A stretch of DNA of 36,983 nt from Treponema sp. (GTDB lineage Bacteria > Spirochaetota > Spirochaetia > Treponematales > Breznakiellaceae), in NCBI GenBank assembly GCA_031278815.1, contig JAITJS010000066.1, forward strand, positions 1-36,983. The letters are read 5' to 3'. Position numbers and translations under genes: made by a program. Positions 1 to 7,726 of the stretch are shown here, one piece after another. The notes under the pieces are model-generated. The model ran no database searches, was not told where the DNA came from, and worked only from the letters and a program-made list of their open reading frames with translations. Position 1 is the stretch's first letter. Every line of letters begins with the position of its first letter.

Positions 1-886
1 CGAATTTGCTCGCCTCAATTTTGTTTATATCCAGAATATCGTTTATAACGCCCAAGAGGTGCCTTGAGGCAATCCCGATCTGGTCAAAGGCGTGATCTTT
101 CTTCTCTATGCCGCAAGCGACTTTACCGATGGCGGTCATGCCGATGACCGCGTTGAGGGGCGTCCGTATCTCATGGGACATGTGGGACAAAAACTCGCTC
201 TTACTGATGTTTGCCTTGTCCGCGTGTATTTTGACTCTACTCAGATGGATAATCAAAAAAAACATGAGCGCAACTACGGCGGCGCTCCCTGCGATGACTG
301 CAAGCAGTTTCTTCATGACCACGTCGTATTGCTCAATGGAAACGTCCGCTCCCACTAATCCGATGAACTCTCCGGTATTGGCGTCGAACACCGGTGCGTA
401 GGCCGACATAAGGGTGCCCCATATAGTGGTGACAAAGTCGCCTAAACAGGGGCTCTGAGTGTCATAGGCGCGTCGCCGGGTGTCCGTGAGAGGCTCCCGA
501 AGGCCGGGGCAGGCGAAGGTGGATGACTCTTCTTTTTCTCCGTCAAATAGATACATCATCCTATCTTCTGAAACACGAATTTCCGTATATAAAAAGGCGA
601 TGTTGTCTATGTTGTCAAAGCGGATTTTTTCTATCAGCTTCTTGGTTTTAACATAGTACTCGCTCGTGGTGTCCAGGGTATGGATAAAATTCCGGTATTC
701 CTTGGGGTATACCTCCAGGAGCGCCGCAACCGCAGAGGCAAGGCCGAGGCATTTGTTACCCATTTGCTGTTTCATTATATGAGCGGTGACAGAATAGATG
801 ACAACGCCAAACATGATCACCGCAAAAATCAGAAAAGTTACGGCGTAGGCATAGGTACGGACAGACGCGGCTTTTTTTGCAGTCAT
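1..886 (-). CDS. Membrane sensor histidine kinase, 5' part only
   Basis: This gene begins at the ATG at 886-884, preceded by an AAAGGA ribosome site, and leaves the window at base 1; 295 codons are visible. A first membrane segment lies at about residues 13-35. A periplasmic sensor region follows to about residue 190, with a second membrane segment at about 192-214. The HisKA dimerisation helix then starts, with the H-box SHEIRTPLN placing the phospho-acceptor at His238. The ATP-binding (HATPase) domain and any receiver domain lie outside the window. The membrane topology resembles hybrid kinases with a single extracytoplasmic sensor such as a Cache/PAS-like fold, but I cannot name the ligand. 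It stands alone, transcribed away from rpmF. Kinase identity is secure from the H-box; the output pathway is unknown. Confidence 0.88.
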   Translation of the reverse strand, partial: MTAKKAASVRTYAYAVTFLIFAVIMFGVVIYSVTAHIMKQQMGNKCLGLASAVAALLEVYPKEYRNFIHTLDTTSEYYVKTKKLIEKIRFDNIDNIAFLYTEIRVSEDRMMYLFDGEKEESSTFACPGLREPLTDTRRRAYDTQSPCLGDFVTTIWGTLMSAYAPVFDANTGEFIGLVGADVSIEQYDVVMKKLLAVIAGSAAVVALMFFLIIHLSRVKIHADKANISKSEFLSHMSHEIRTPLNAVIGMTAIGKVACGIEKKDHAFDQIGIASRHLLGVINDILDINKIEASKF

Positions 887-1331
887 ATTCTTTCCTTTCT
901 TCTTTCGTTAATGATGAGTCTAGCAATACGGTAAATACAGGGTAGACAGACTTTAAGTTATAACCCTAGAGGCTCAGCATCCCCATACCCCTGACGCCTG
1001 ACGCCTGCCCGCTATGCATGAGCAGCTAAAAGAGAAGGTACGGTCTTATAAGGATCTGATCCATGTTCTACGCTCATTTTTCCCGCAGCTCCCTTTATTG
1101 CTTCCTCACATAAGTCCATAAAGGGAGTATACCATAGCATAGCATCTATGTCCCAGGGCGCATGAGTGCGGACCGGGATGGTTTCTTAAGGATCGTCCCT
1201 GGGTTGGTGCGGTTTATTCCCTTGAGGGTCCGGTCGATGGTGGCCGGGCTTATCAGCGGATATGCCGGGATACTTCTATGGGTTGGGTATATGTGGGTTA
1301 GATTTTACGTGATACAAATGTAAGCGGGATA
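887..1331. other. Gene-free stretch between kinase and rpmF promoter
   Basis: No reading frame here has a convincing start, ribosome site or family resemblance; the short frames have random-looking composition. I see a perfect 10-bp inverted repeat at 1089-1127 and small tandem repetitions (CTGACGC twice near 985-1000), but no tRNA or recognisable RNA family. It could be eroded sequence left by insertion of the kinase gene upstream of rpmF. Confidence 0.5.
1089..1127. repeat. 10-bp perfect inverted repeat
   Basis: CTCCCTTTAT at 1089-1098 is the exact complement of ATAAAGGGAG at 1118-1127, separated by 19 nt. There is no T-run on either side, so it is a poor terminator. It could be a protein-binding site or a small mobile-element relic. 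Confidence 0.45.
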
Positions 1332-1360
1332 TTGACATAAAATGCAGTTTTTGTTAAACT
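1332..1360 (+). promoter_or_regulatory. Sigma-70 promoter of rpmF-acpP
   Basis: A perfect -35 TTGACA (1332-1337), a 17-bp spacer and a -10 TAAACT (1355-1360) predict transcription from about 1367, just before the two leader hairpins. This is one of the closest matches to consensus in the window, as expected for a ribosomal protein operon. Confidence 0.8.
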
Positions 1361-1371
1361 ACATACACAAG

Positions 1372-1450
1372 GCCTTTTTAAACCGGCGATTTAAAAAGGC
1401 TGTTTTACAAGTAACTGAAGCGGTCTTTCAAAAAAGCGATGCTTGAAAGA
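1372..1450 (+). promoter_or_regulatory. Two-hairpin leader of rpmF (possible attenuator)
   Basis: The first hairpin has a perfect 11-bp stem: GCCTTTTTAAA at 1372-1382 pairs with 1390-1400 around a 7-nt loop, and TGTTTT follows. The second has an 8-bp stem: TCTTTCAA at 1424-1431 pairs with TTGAAAGA at 1443-1450. Both lie in the predicted 5' untranslated region, between the promoter and the rpmF ribosome site. The first resembles a weak intrinsic terminator. An attenuation or ribosomal-protein feedback role is inference; I do not recognise a described RNA family. Confidence 0.5.
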
Positions 1451-1483
1451 GGCTTAAATACAGGTGATTGAGGAGCATTTTTA

Positions 1484-1672
1484 ATGGCTGTACCTAGATT
1501 TAAAACGTCGAAGGCGAGGACCCGCCGTCGGCAGTCGATTAATATGAAGCTTACCGTTCCCACCTTGGTTGAATGTAGTACCTGTGGAAACATGGTCTTA
1601 TTGCACCGGGTATGTCCAAAATGCGGTTTTTACCGGGGTAAACAGGCGATCCTTCCAGAATCGAAAGCATGA
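1484..1672 (+). CDS. rpmF: Ribosomal protein bL32
   Basis: This 62-residue protein is a component of the large ribosomal subunit. It starts with the typical bL32 N-terminus (MAVPRFKTSKARTRRRQ), rich in basic residues for rRNA contact. It then has a zinc ribbon made of the pairs CSTC (about residues 31-34) and CPKC (about 44-47), so this is the zinc-binding form rather than a Cys-free paralogue. The start is set by GAGGAG upstream of the ATG. In many bacteria rpmF precedes plsX and fab genes; here acpP follows directly after 120 nt. Expression probably depends on the strong promoter and two-hairpin leader just upstream. Confidence 0.97.
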   Translation: MAVPRFKTSKARTRRRQSINMKLTVPTLVECSTCGNMVLLHRVCPKCGFYRGKQAILPESKA

Positions 1673-1792
1673 GAGGTGCTGGTACCATTCTGTAAGGTGG
1701 CAGAGAGGTTCCTACACAGCAATCTATATAAAAACCTTCACGCAGGTAACCGGTAAATATTATTTTTATTTAGAAGAAGAGGGATATTTCAG

Positions 1793-2029
1793 ATGGATCC
1801 ATTGTTTGATAAGATAAAAGCGCTCATTGCGGAAAAATTGGAGATTGATGCAGAAAAGATCACCATGGATGCCTCCTTCCGTCAGGATCTGGGGGCAGAC
1901 AGTCTCGATACCTATGAGTTAGTCTATGCCATTGAAGAGCTCCTAGGTATTCAGATTCCCGATGAAAAGGCCAATGAATTTGAAACGGTCCGGGATGCCT
2001 ATGATTTTATTAAATCTCAGCAGCAGTAG
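1793..2029 (+). CDS. acpP: Acyl carrier protein
   Basis: This is a 78-residue acidic four-helix protein that carries growing fatty-acid chains on 4'-phosphopantetheine. The attachment serine is Ser37 in the motif GADSLDTYELV, and the acidic helix II (ELVYAIEELLGIQIPDE) that docks on fatty-acid synthases is intact. A purine-rich ribosome site (AGAGGG) precedes the ATG. It lies 120 nt after rpmF and before rnc on the same strand, so the three probably share a transcript. The usual neighbours plsX, fabD and fabG are absent here. Confidence 0.97.
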   Translation: MDPLFDKIKALIAEKLEIDAEKITMDASFRQDLGADSLDTYELVYAIEELLGIQIPDEKANEFETVRDAYDFIKSQQQ

Positions 2030-2046
2030 CGCTGGGTGATCCGTGA

Positions 2047-2080
2047 GGATTCCTAGGAACCACCGAGTCCTTAGGAATCC
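2047..2080 (+). promoter_or_regulatory. Stem-loop between acpP and rnc
   Basis: GGATTCCTA (2047-2055) pairs perfectly with TAGGAATCC (2072-2080). GGA (2056-2058) extends the pairing with TCC (2068-2070), leaving one bulged T. The result is about 12 bp with a 9-nt loop. The following sequence is pyrimidine-rich rather than a clean T-run, so it may be a weak terminator for acpP or an RNA-processing site upstream of rnc. Confidence 0.5.
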
Positions 2081-2116
2081 CTGGGGTCCCTTCCTTTCAA
2101 GTGTAATTACCCCGTT

Positions 2117-2941
2117 ATGGACCGGTTCTCAATGAACCTAATGGCAGGTATGGTTAGTCACGTCGATGGTGAAGTATCATTTCAATCTTTTGGATCCTCT
2201 CGACGAGTAATTCCTGAAATAGATGCAGGAAGAAAAAAGGTATTAATGGCATTTCAAAAGGTTCTGATGATCAAGTTCAAAAGCCTGGGGCTTTTGAATC
2301 TTGCCTTAACCCATCGTTCGGTTTCCAATGAAGCAGGTCATAAATTCAACAATGAACGGCTTGAGTTTCTCGGTGATGCTATCCTAGGGGCGGTAACCGC
2401 TGCCTTGCTGTATGAAAAATTGACCGATAAAAACGAAGGGGAATTGGCCAAGATCAAGTCCGTGGTGGTTTCTGAGGATATCCTTTCTGGAGTTGCTCGG
2501 GAATTGCAGATCGATAGCCTCCTCTTATTGGGCCGCGGGGAAGACCTTTCTGGAGGAAGGACTAAAAAGACCATCCTCGCAGATGCCTTGGAAGCCCTGA
2601 TCGGCGCCTTGTACCTGGATTCGGGGTATAAGGCGGTTCATACCTTTGTAAGCCGCCTTATGCTTCCTGAGATAAACCGGGTCTTGGATAACCGGCATTA
2701 TCAGGACTATAAATCACTTTTACAAGAATTTACCCAGCGTTTACATAAGACCTATCCGGTTTACCGCCTGTTAAAACGTTCAGGCCCTGAACATGATCGG
2801 TTCTTTTGGATGGAAGTATCGGTTAATGGACAGGTTTTTGGACCGGGGACCGGACGGAACAAAAAAAGCGCGGAGCAGGAAGCTGCAAAGATTGCCTATG
2901 AGCATCTGGTTAACCAAGCAGGGTCAAACCAAACCCTTTGA
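2117..2941 (+). CDS. rnc: Ribonuclease III
   Basis: This double-strand-specific endoribonuclease processes rRNA precursors and structured mRNAs. The catalytic domain carries the signature NERLEFLGDAIL and the second acidic motif ADALEALIGALYLD. The C-terminal third is a double-stranded-RNA-binding domain (from about DYKSLLQEFTQ to AAKIAYEHL). The start is uncertain: from 2117 the protein has 274 residues and an N-terminal extension of about 43 residues with no resemblance to the family and no clear ribosome site. The in-frame ATG at 2246, preceded by AAAAAAGG, would give 231 residues, close to the usual length. It ends convergently with argS, with no obvious terminator between them. Confidence 0.95.
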   Translation: MDRFSMNLMAGMVSHVDGEVSFQSFGSSRRVIPEIDAGRKKVLMAFQKVLMIKFKSLGLLNLALTHRSVSNEAGHKFNNERLEFLGDAILGAVTAALLYEKLTDKNEGELAKIKSVVVSEDILSGVARELQIDSLLLLGRGEDLSGGRTKKTILADALEALIGALYLDSGYKAVHTFVSRLMLPEINRVLDNRHYQDYKSLLQEFTQRLHKTYPVYRLLKRSGPEHDRFFWMEVSVNGQVFGPGTGRNKKSAEQEAAKIAYEHLVNQAGSNQTL

Positions 2942-2977
2942 TCCTTACCCCAAATCCTGAGCCTTACCAGAGCCGGC

Positions 2978-4741
2978 TTACATCATTTCCAAAAAAGGAA
3001 TGCCGATCAGATACAGGGCATCCCGAAGCACCCTAAGGACCCCTTGTGAAAGACCAAGCCGGGTAGCTGCCAGGTCGGGGGTAGCGCTGAGAATGGGGCA
3101 GTCGTGGTAGAAACGGCTGAAGGCTTTGGAAAGCTCGTAGAGGTAACTCGCCAGCAGGGAGGGGTCCATCCGTACTGCGGCTTCAGCCACTGCTTCGGGA
3201 TACGCGCCCAAGGTCTTAAGGAGCTCCCACTCCGCATCCTCCGCAAGCAGTTCCGGCCTCAGGGTTCCGGTTTCCTCTCCTGCTTGCTGGCGTTGTGCAT
3301 GCTTATGGAGTAAAGAAGAAATCCGGGCCCCCATGTACTGTAAATAGGGACCGGTGTTGCCGTTAAAAGCCAGGGATTCCTGAGGCTTAAAGAGCATATC
3401 CTTCACCGGAGCTACTTGGAGCAGGTAATAGTGCAGAGCCCCTAGCGCGATCTTTTCCGCGGTGGCAGCCGCATCTCCCAAGACTGCTTCCCGCTCCTTG
3501 TCCTTGATTTCCTTGAGGGCCAGGGCTTGGAGACGGTCCAAGAGGTCATCCGCATCTACCACCGTGCCTTCCCGGCTCTTCATCTTACCCTCTGGGAGAT
3601 GCACCATGCCGTAAGAAAGATGATAGAGATTTTTTGCCCACTCAAACCCGAATTTTTCCAGGATGCTAAAAAGCACCTTGAAATGGTACTGCTGTTCAGA
3701 ACCCACCACATAGACCAGCCGATCAAACGGCCAGTCCTGATGCCGGAAGATCGCGGTCCCGATGTCTTGGGTAATATACAGCGAGGTTCCGTCGTTACGG
3801 AGGAGCACTTTCTTGTCCAACTGTTCTGCCCGCAGATCCACCCAGACCGCCCCATCAGCCTCTTTATAGAAAAGGCCCGCTTCCAAGCCCTGGAGAACCT
3901 GGGCTTTTCCCTTGAGATAGGTTTGACTTTCAAAATAATACTGATCAAAGGATATGCCGGTACGCCGGTAGGTTTCCTTGATACCTTTCACGGCCCACTG
4001 GTTCATCAGCCTCCATAGCTCTACGGTCTCCGGATCACCTGCCTCCCATTGACGGAGCAGGTCCTGGGCCCGAACTTCTGCCTGGGGATCCTCCTGGCTC
4101 ATCTGGTGAAATCTCACGTACCAATCCCCGACAAAGTGATCGCTTTTGATTCCTTCTGAGGCAGGGCTTGTACCCTTTCCCCCTTCTTTATAGGCCAGCA
4201 TGGACTTGCAGATATGCACCCCTCGGTCGTTGATGATGCAGACCTTCCGTACCTCCGCTCCGCACGCTACGAGGATCCGGGAAATGCTCTCTCCCAGGAT
4301 GTCGTTGCGAAGATGCCCCAAGTGGAGGGGCTTATTGGTATTAGGGCTTGAGAATTCCACCATGATCCGGGAGCCTTTTAGGGTTTCAGGTCTGCCGTAG
4401 GGAAGGGTCTCATCCAGGATGTGGGCAAACAAGCGGTGGGCAAGCCTTCCCCGGTGGAGGTGCACATTCACATAAGGGCCTTCTGCACCATAGCGGTCTC
4501 CCGATTCATCTTTCTCCTCTGCATCCAGAGCGCTCACCACTGCCTGAGCTATCTGGGAAGGGCTTTTCCTGAGGATTTTAGCAAAGGGAAACATGGGAAA
4601 ACCCAGATCCCCCAGTTCCGACTGCGGGGGAACTTCGGCGATCACCTGGGATGCTTCAATACATCCCTGAACCGATGGGGGTAACAGAGTATGTAAAGCC
4701 TCGGCAATCCGGGCTTTCCAGGATTCTTTATAGATAAGCAT
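2978..4741 (-). CDS. argS: Arginyl-tRNA synthetase
   Basis: This 587-residue class Ia synthetase charges tRNA-Arg. The ATP-site motif HLGHLRND is at residues 140-147, preceded by the ArgRS-typical SSPNTNKPL. The second ATP motif is KMKSREGTVV, a KMSK variant common in ArgRS. The N-terminal 120 residues match the tRNA D-loop recognition domain, and the C-terminus (ALYLIGIPFLEMM) is a plausible anticodon-binding end. An AAGGA site precedes the ATG. The gene starts 9 nt after the end of the pgeF-like gene, so they are probably co-transcribed. Confidence 0.97.
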   Translation of the reverse strand: MLIYKESWKARIAEALHTLLPPSVQGCIEASQVIAEVPPQSELGDLGFPMFPFAKILRKSPSQIAQAVVSALDAEEKDESGDRYGAEGPYVNVHLHRGRLAHRLFAHILDETLPYGRPETLKGSRIMVEFSSPNTNKPLHLGHLRNDILGESISRILVACGAEVRKVCIINDRGVHICKSMLAYKEGGKGTSPASEGIKSDHFVGDWYVRFHQMSQEDPQAEVRAQDLLRQWEAGDPETVELWRLMNQWAVKGIKETYRRTGISFDQYYFESQTYLKGKAQVLQGLEAGLFYKEADGAVWVDLRAEQLDKKVLLRNDGTSLYITQDIGTAIFRHQDWPFDRLVYVVGSEQQYHFKVLFSILEKFGFEWAKNLYHLSYGMVHLPEGKMKSREGTVVDADDLLDRLQALALKEIKDKEREAVLGDAAATAEKIALGALHYYLLQVAPVKDMLFKPQESLAFNGNTGPYLQYMGARISSLLHKHAQRQQAGEETGTLRPELLAEDAEWELLKTLGAYPEAVAEAAVRMDPSLLASYLYELSKAFSRFYHDCPILSATPDLAATRLGLSQGVLRVLRDALYLIGIPFLEMM

Positions 4742-4750
4742 AGGTGTTCC

Positions 4751-5614
4751 TTAAAAACAAATTTTTTCCTCTGGCGGATGCAAGGGCCCTACCAGGGCCG
4801 CCATAGCGGTGAAGGCAGGGCCTTCCCGTCGGAACGATCCTAGACGCTCATCCGTGAAGGTACAGTCCTTACATAAGGCAATATGCCGTACCCCGGCATT
4901 AACCAGCATCCGGGCATTGGCCGCCTGGAGATCTAAGGCAGCTCCCTTGACCACCGGCCCTAAAGGATAGGCCCCATCAGGACCGCCGAATTCCTGGTCA
5001 AAAGATTGGACCCGTACTGCATCAACCTGGTAACAGCAGGAACCGATACAGGGACCCAGTACCGCAGCCACCGCTTCAGGCCGGGTATGCCAGCGGGCTT
5101 GCATGAGTTGGAGCGCCTGGAGGGCAATACCCGTTCCCTTCCACCCAGAATGAACCAGCCCGAAACCGCAGCTTTCCGTATCGTATAAATACACCGGTAG
5201 ACAATCCGCCACAGTTACGGCAAGGTAGGTCTGCGGATCCCCGCTTATCATACCATCTACTGGAGGCCCTTCACGAGGACTTTCCGGTTCAAGGACCAGC
5301 ACCTCCCGGGAATGAACCTGAGTACAGGTAAAAACTTGCTCCGGATCCAGTCCCAGGGATGTATACAAGCGGCGCCGATGGAACTGGCCCTGTGGATCAC
5401 GAAGGCTCATCGTACCGGCGGCTCGGGAAGAAATCCCGCAGCCTATACTGCCCTTCTTTCCCGTAAGGACCACGCCATCCATGATAAAGGGGAAATAGGC
5501 TACGGTTTCTCTTTGAAAGACAAGATGAAAAGGATACAGATGCACTGCTTCCTCATCTGCCCCAGCCTCAAGAGAATCAAGCTTATGCTGCGGTGTTGTC
5601 CAGTTCAGTAACAT
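4751..5614 (-). CDS. pgeF: Laccase-domain purine nucleoside phosphorylase (YfiH/PgeF family)
   Basis: About 287 residues of the YfiH/LACC1 family. Members bind zinc and act on purine nucleosides, and E. coli PgeF has been linked to editing of peptidoglycan precursors. The zinc-site residues fall in three recognisable motifs: a His in TQVHSREV, a Cys in TVADCLPVYLYD, and a His in GLVHSGWKGT. The family's GPCIGSCCYQV follows. The most likely start is the ATG at 5614; a TTG just before it is possible. Either way the start lies within the 3' end of the upstream DUF5312-like gene, which suggests translational coupling. The N-terminal 45 residues are unusual for the family, so the true start could be downstream. 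Confidence 0.9.
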   Translation of the reverse strand: MLLNWTTPQHKLDSLEAGADEEAVHLYPFHLVFQRETVAYFPFIMDGVVLTGKKGSIGCGISSRAAGTMSLRDPQGQFHRRRLYTSLGLDPEQVFTCTQVHSREVLVLEPESPREGPPVDGMISGDPQTYLAVTVADCLPVYLYDTESCGFGLVHSGWKGTGIALQALQLMQARWHTRPEAVAAVLGPCIGSCCYQVDAVRVQSFDQEFGGPDGAYPLGPVVKGAALDLQAANARMLVNAGVRHIALCKDCTFTDERLGSFRREGPAFTAMAALVGPLHPPEEKICF

Positions 5615-7442
5615 CAATATCTACCAAGATCTGCAGGGTCTGATGCAATTTCTGTATAACCTCAATTATACTCGTAATAAAAGCAGTCCCTTTTGGTTCA
5701 GATACGGCCGCCTGATTGAGCTGCTCTTCTTTTAAAACACTCTCACTACTGCGTTCTATAAAACGGGACATGTTTGCCAAGGTGCTATATTTCCCATCTA
5801 TATCTTTGCGAATGATCGCTTCTAAAATAGTAAGGAGTCCTTCAATGGAGGCTTTCGCCCGGCTTATAATCTCTGCCGCCTCGGTAGAAGCATCTTCAAG
5901 GGCTACTTGCATTTTCCGTCGTTTCACGGGGATCGATACCTCATTACTTCCCTGCATATACCGCTTACCATAGGATCCAGAGGGAGCGAGGTTGGAATCA
6001 AATCGCTTGATACTATCTTCCAATTTAATCAGGGTGTTATAATGTTCTGTAAAGGCAGTGCGGTGTTCCCGTTTGTAAAAATCTCCGTTCAATAGAATAT
6101 CCCGCAATACCCCGTTAATTTCGGTCATAAACACCAGGGAATAAAAGGTTAATAAAAAAGAGAGGCTAAAAATACCCTGTATGGGCATACCTTCTGGGTT
6201 GGATGCAGACTCCACATATTCGAGGATGTGTAAATTTTTACCTCGAAAAAAGTAGGTAAACGTTTCAAACAACTTCTGCCGCTGGCGATCCCGTTGGAAG
6301 TTCGTAAATTGTTCCTCAATATGCACCTTCCAATAGTCTTGGAATGCCACAAACCAGTCCTCACCACCAGATATTACCTTGGGTTCCAAGGTTACATCCC
6401 GACTGACACAGCGGAGTATGAGGGTCAGGGGAATCTGCCGGTTAAAGGCTCGGATAGCCGCCAGGGAATCTTCAGCTTTGGTCAGAATGTTCTGTAGTTC
6501 CACCGCATCATATTCCTGCTCGTTCAGGATAAACGCAAATAGGGATTCTATCAGTGCCATAGAGGGGGGATCCTTAAAGGAGTATAAAATATTATGTAAG
6601 ATCAGTAACTGATCCTGTACCACCCGGACAGAACAGATTAAGCCGCCTACGGAAGGTTCAAATTCAAAGGCCAAGAGGAGCCTATCGTACAGAAAACTTG
6701 CCAATTCCCTGAGGCAATATAAGGAGCGGGCATGAGCATACATAGCTCCCCGCTGTTCTTCGGTAATTTGAGTGAGGATTTTCTCCATTGTGTGCAAGGC
6801 TAGAGACTGCCATTCCATTTCGATTGCCTCAGGATAGGCTTCGATGATATGCTGGGGGACCGTTTCAGTTTGCAACTGGCAGTGTATATCTTCCATTTCC
6901 AGAGAAACCAGGAAAGCATAGAAAGCCCCTTTATCCCGGTGTACGCTGGAATCCAGGGCAGTATAAAAAAAACGAGCCCCATTTTTTAAGTCTGTCAGGG
7001 CCTTATGAAACAGAGGAAGCAACCAATTCCGTTTATAGTCAAAGGAGTCTGGAAATCGGATCGCTATTTCTTTGCCTAATTTGATGATGCGATTTTCTTC
7101 AAATGCCTTTACCGGGGTGATGGGTTTAAAGAGACTCATAATGAAAAACCAGATATGTCGATACCAGGGCAGACGGGTGAATTGGTCTTCAATGGTTGTG
7201 GGTTTAGCTTTTGGATTATCCTGGGGGCTATCCTCATACAGGGGCTCTTTTGAAAAGGTATATCTTCCTGAAATGTTCGCTAAAAGATTGTTCCGCTCCT
7301 CCATCGACATTTCAGATACTAGATTATGGAACGTCCTATCTTCTTCCATACTTAGAACTATACGTTGTAAAAGGCTAGAGGTCAACTGGCATAGGGATAA
7401 AAACCAGGGCTTAGGATGCCTAAAATCCGGTGGATTTTTCAT
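5583..7442 (-). CDS. Large conserved spirochaete protein of unknown function (DUF5312-like)
   Basis: A 619-residue protein with no enzymatic motif that I can find. It resembles the spirochaete-restricted DUF5312 family by overall feel, such as the N-terminal MEEDRTFHNLVSEMSMEERN. It is rich in long helices, including a hydrophobic patch near LPWYRHIWFFIMSLFKP (about residues 91-107) that could be a membrane-associated hairpin. The C-terminal third (EDASTEAAEIISRAKASIEG onward) looks like a coiled or helical bundle. There is no signal peptide. No ribosome site fits the 7442 ATG well, and the ATG at 7349 starts at MEEDRTF and is an attractive alternative. Its 3' end overlaps the pgeF start, tying it to the pgeF-argS operon. 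Function unknown. Confidence 0.8.
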   Translation of the reverse strand: MKNPPDFRHPKPWFLSLCQLTSSLLQRIVLSMEEDRTFHNLVSEMSMEERNNLLANISGRYTFSKEPLYEDSPQDNPKAKPTTIEDQFTRLPWYRHIWFFIMSLFKPITPVKAFEENRIIKLGKEIAIRFPDSFDYKRNWLLPLFHKALTDLKNGARFFYTALDSSVHRDKGAFYAFLVSLEMEDIHCQLQTETVPQHIIEAYPEAIEMEWQSLALHTMEKILTQITEEQRGAMYAHARSLYCLRELASFLYDRLLLAFEFEPSVGGLICSVRVVQDQLLILHNILYSFKDPPSMALIESLFAFILNEQEYDAVELQNILTKAEDSLAAIRAFNRQIPLTLILRCVSRDVTLEPKVISGGEDWFVAFQDYWKVHIEEQFTNFQRDRQRQKLFETFTYFFRGKNLHILEYVESASNPEGMPIQGIFSLSFLLTFYSLVFMTEINGVLRDILLNGDFYKREHRTAFTEHYNTLIKLEDSIKRFDSNLAPSGSYGKRYMQGSNEVSIPVKRRKMQVALEDASTEAAEIISRAKASIEGLLTILEAIIRKDIDGKYSTLANMSRFIERSSESVLKEEQLNQAAVSEPKGTAFITSIIEVIQKLHQTLQILVDIDVTELDNTAA

Positions 7443-7726
7443 GTCTTGAACAAAATAAGTATTTATACTAACATTTAGTTATGCTTGTTCATGAATATAT
7501 ATTCATGGTTATCTGCATGATATATATGACCCTTCCTTTACTTGTCTTTTTCTTACACTTGAGGATTATGCTTTTATGAATAGGGGAAATCAGGGGACTG
7601 CTAACACAGAGCGGAAATGATGAGATCCTTTTGATGCAGTGAAAAGAAAGTAGGCAACAAGGGATAGCGATAGAGAGCAGTATGCAGTATATAGAGAAAC
7701 AAATTGAGTAACGGAGGCAATGCGTA
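7443..7726. other. Divergent intergenic region before ppdK
   Basis: AT-rich divergent control region between the DUF5312-like gene and ppdK. It holds the 18-bp palindrome at 7490-7507 and a second AT-alternating stretch (GCATGATATATATG) shortly after. A possible ppdK promoter is TTGTCT near 7542 with TATGCT near 7567, but the spacing of 19 is long. No ORF or RNA gene is evident. Confidence 0.5.
7490..7507. promoter_or_regulatory. 18-bp perfect palindrome, candidate operator
   Basis: CATGAATATATATTCATG is fully self-complementary and sits between two divergent genes, about 220 nt before ppdK. Its size and symmetry fit a dimeric repressor or activator site. The regulator is not identifiable from this window. 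Confidence 0.5.
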
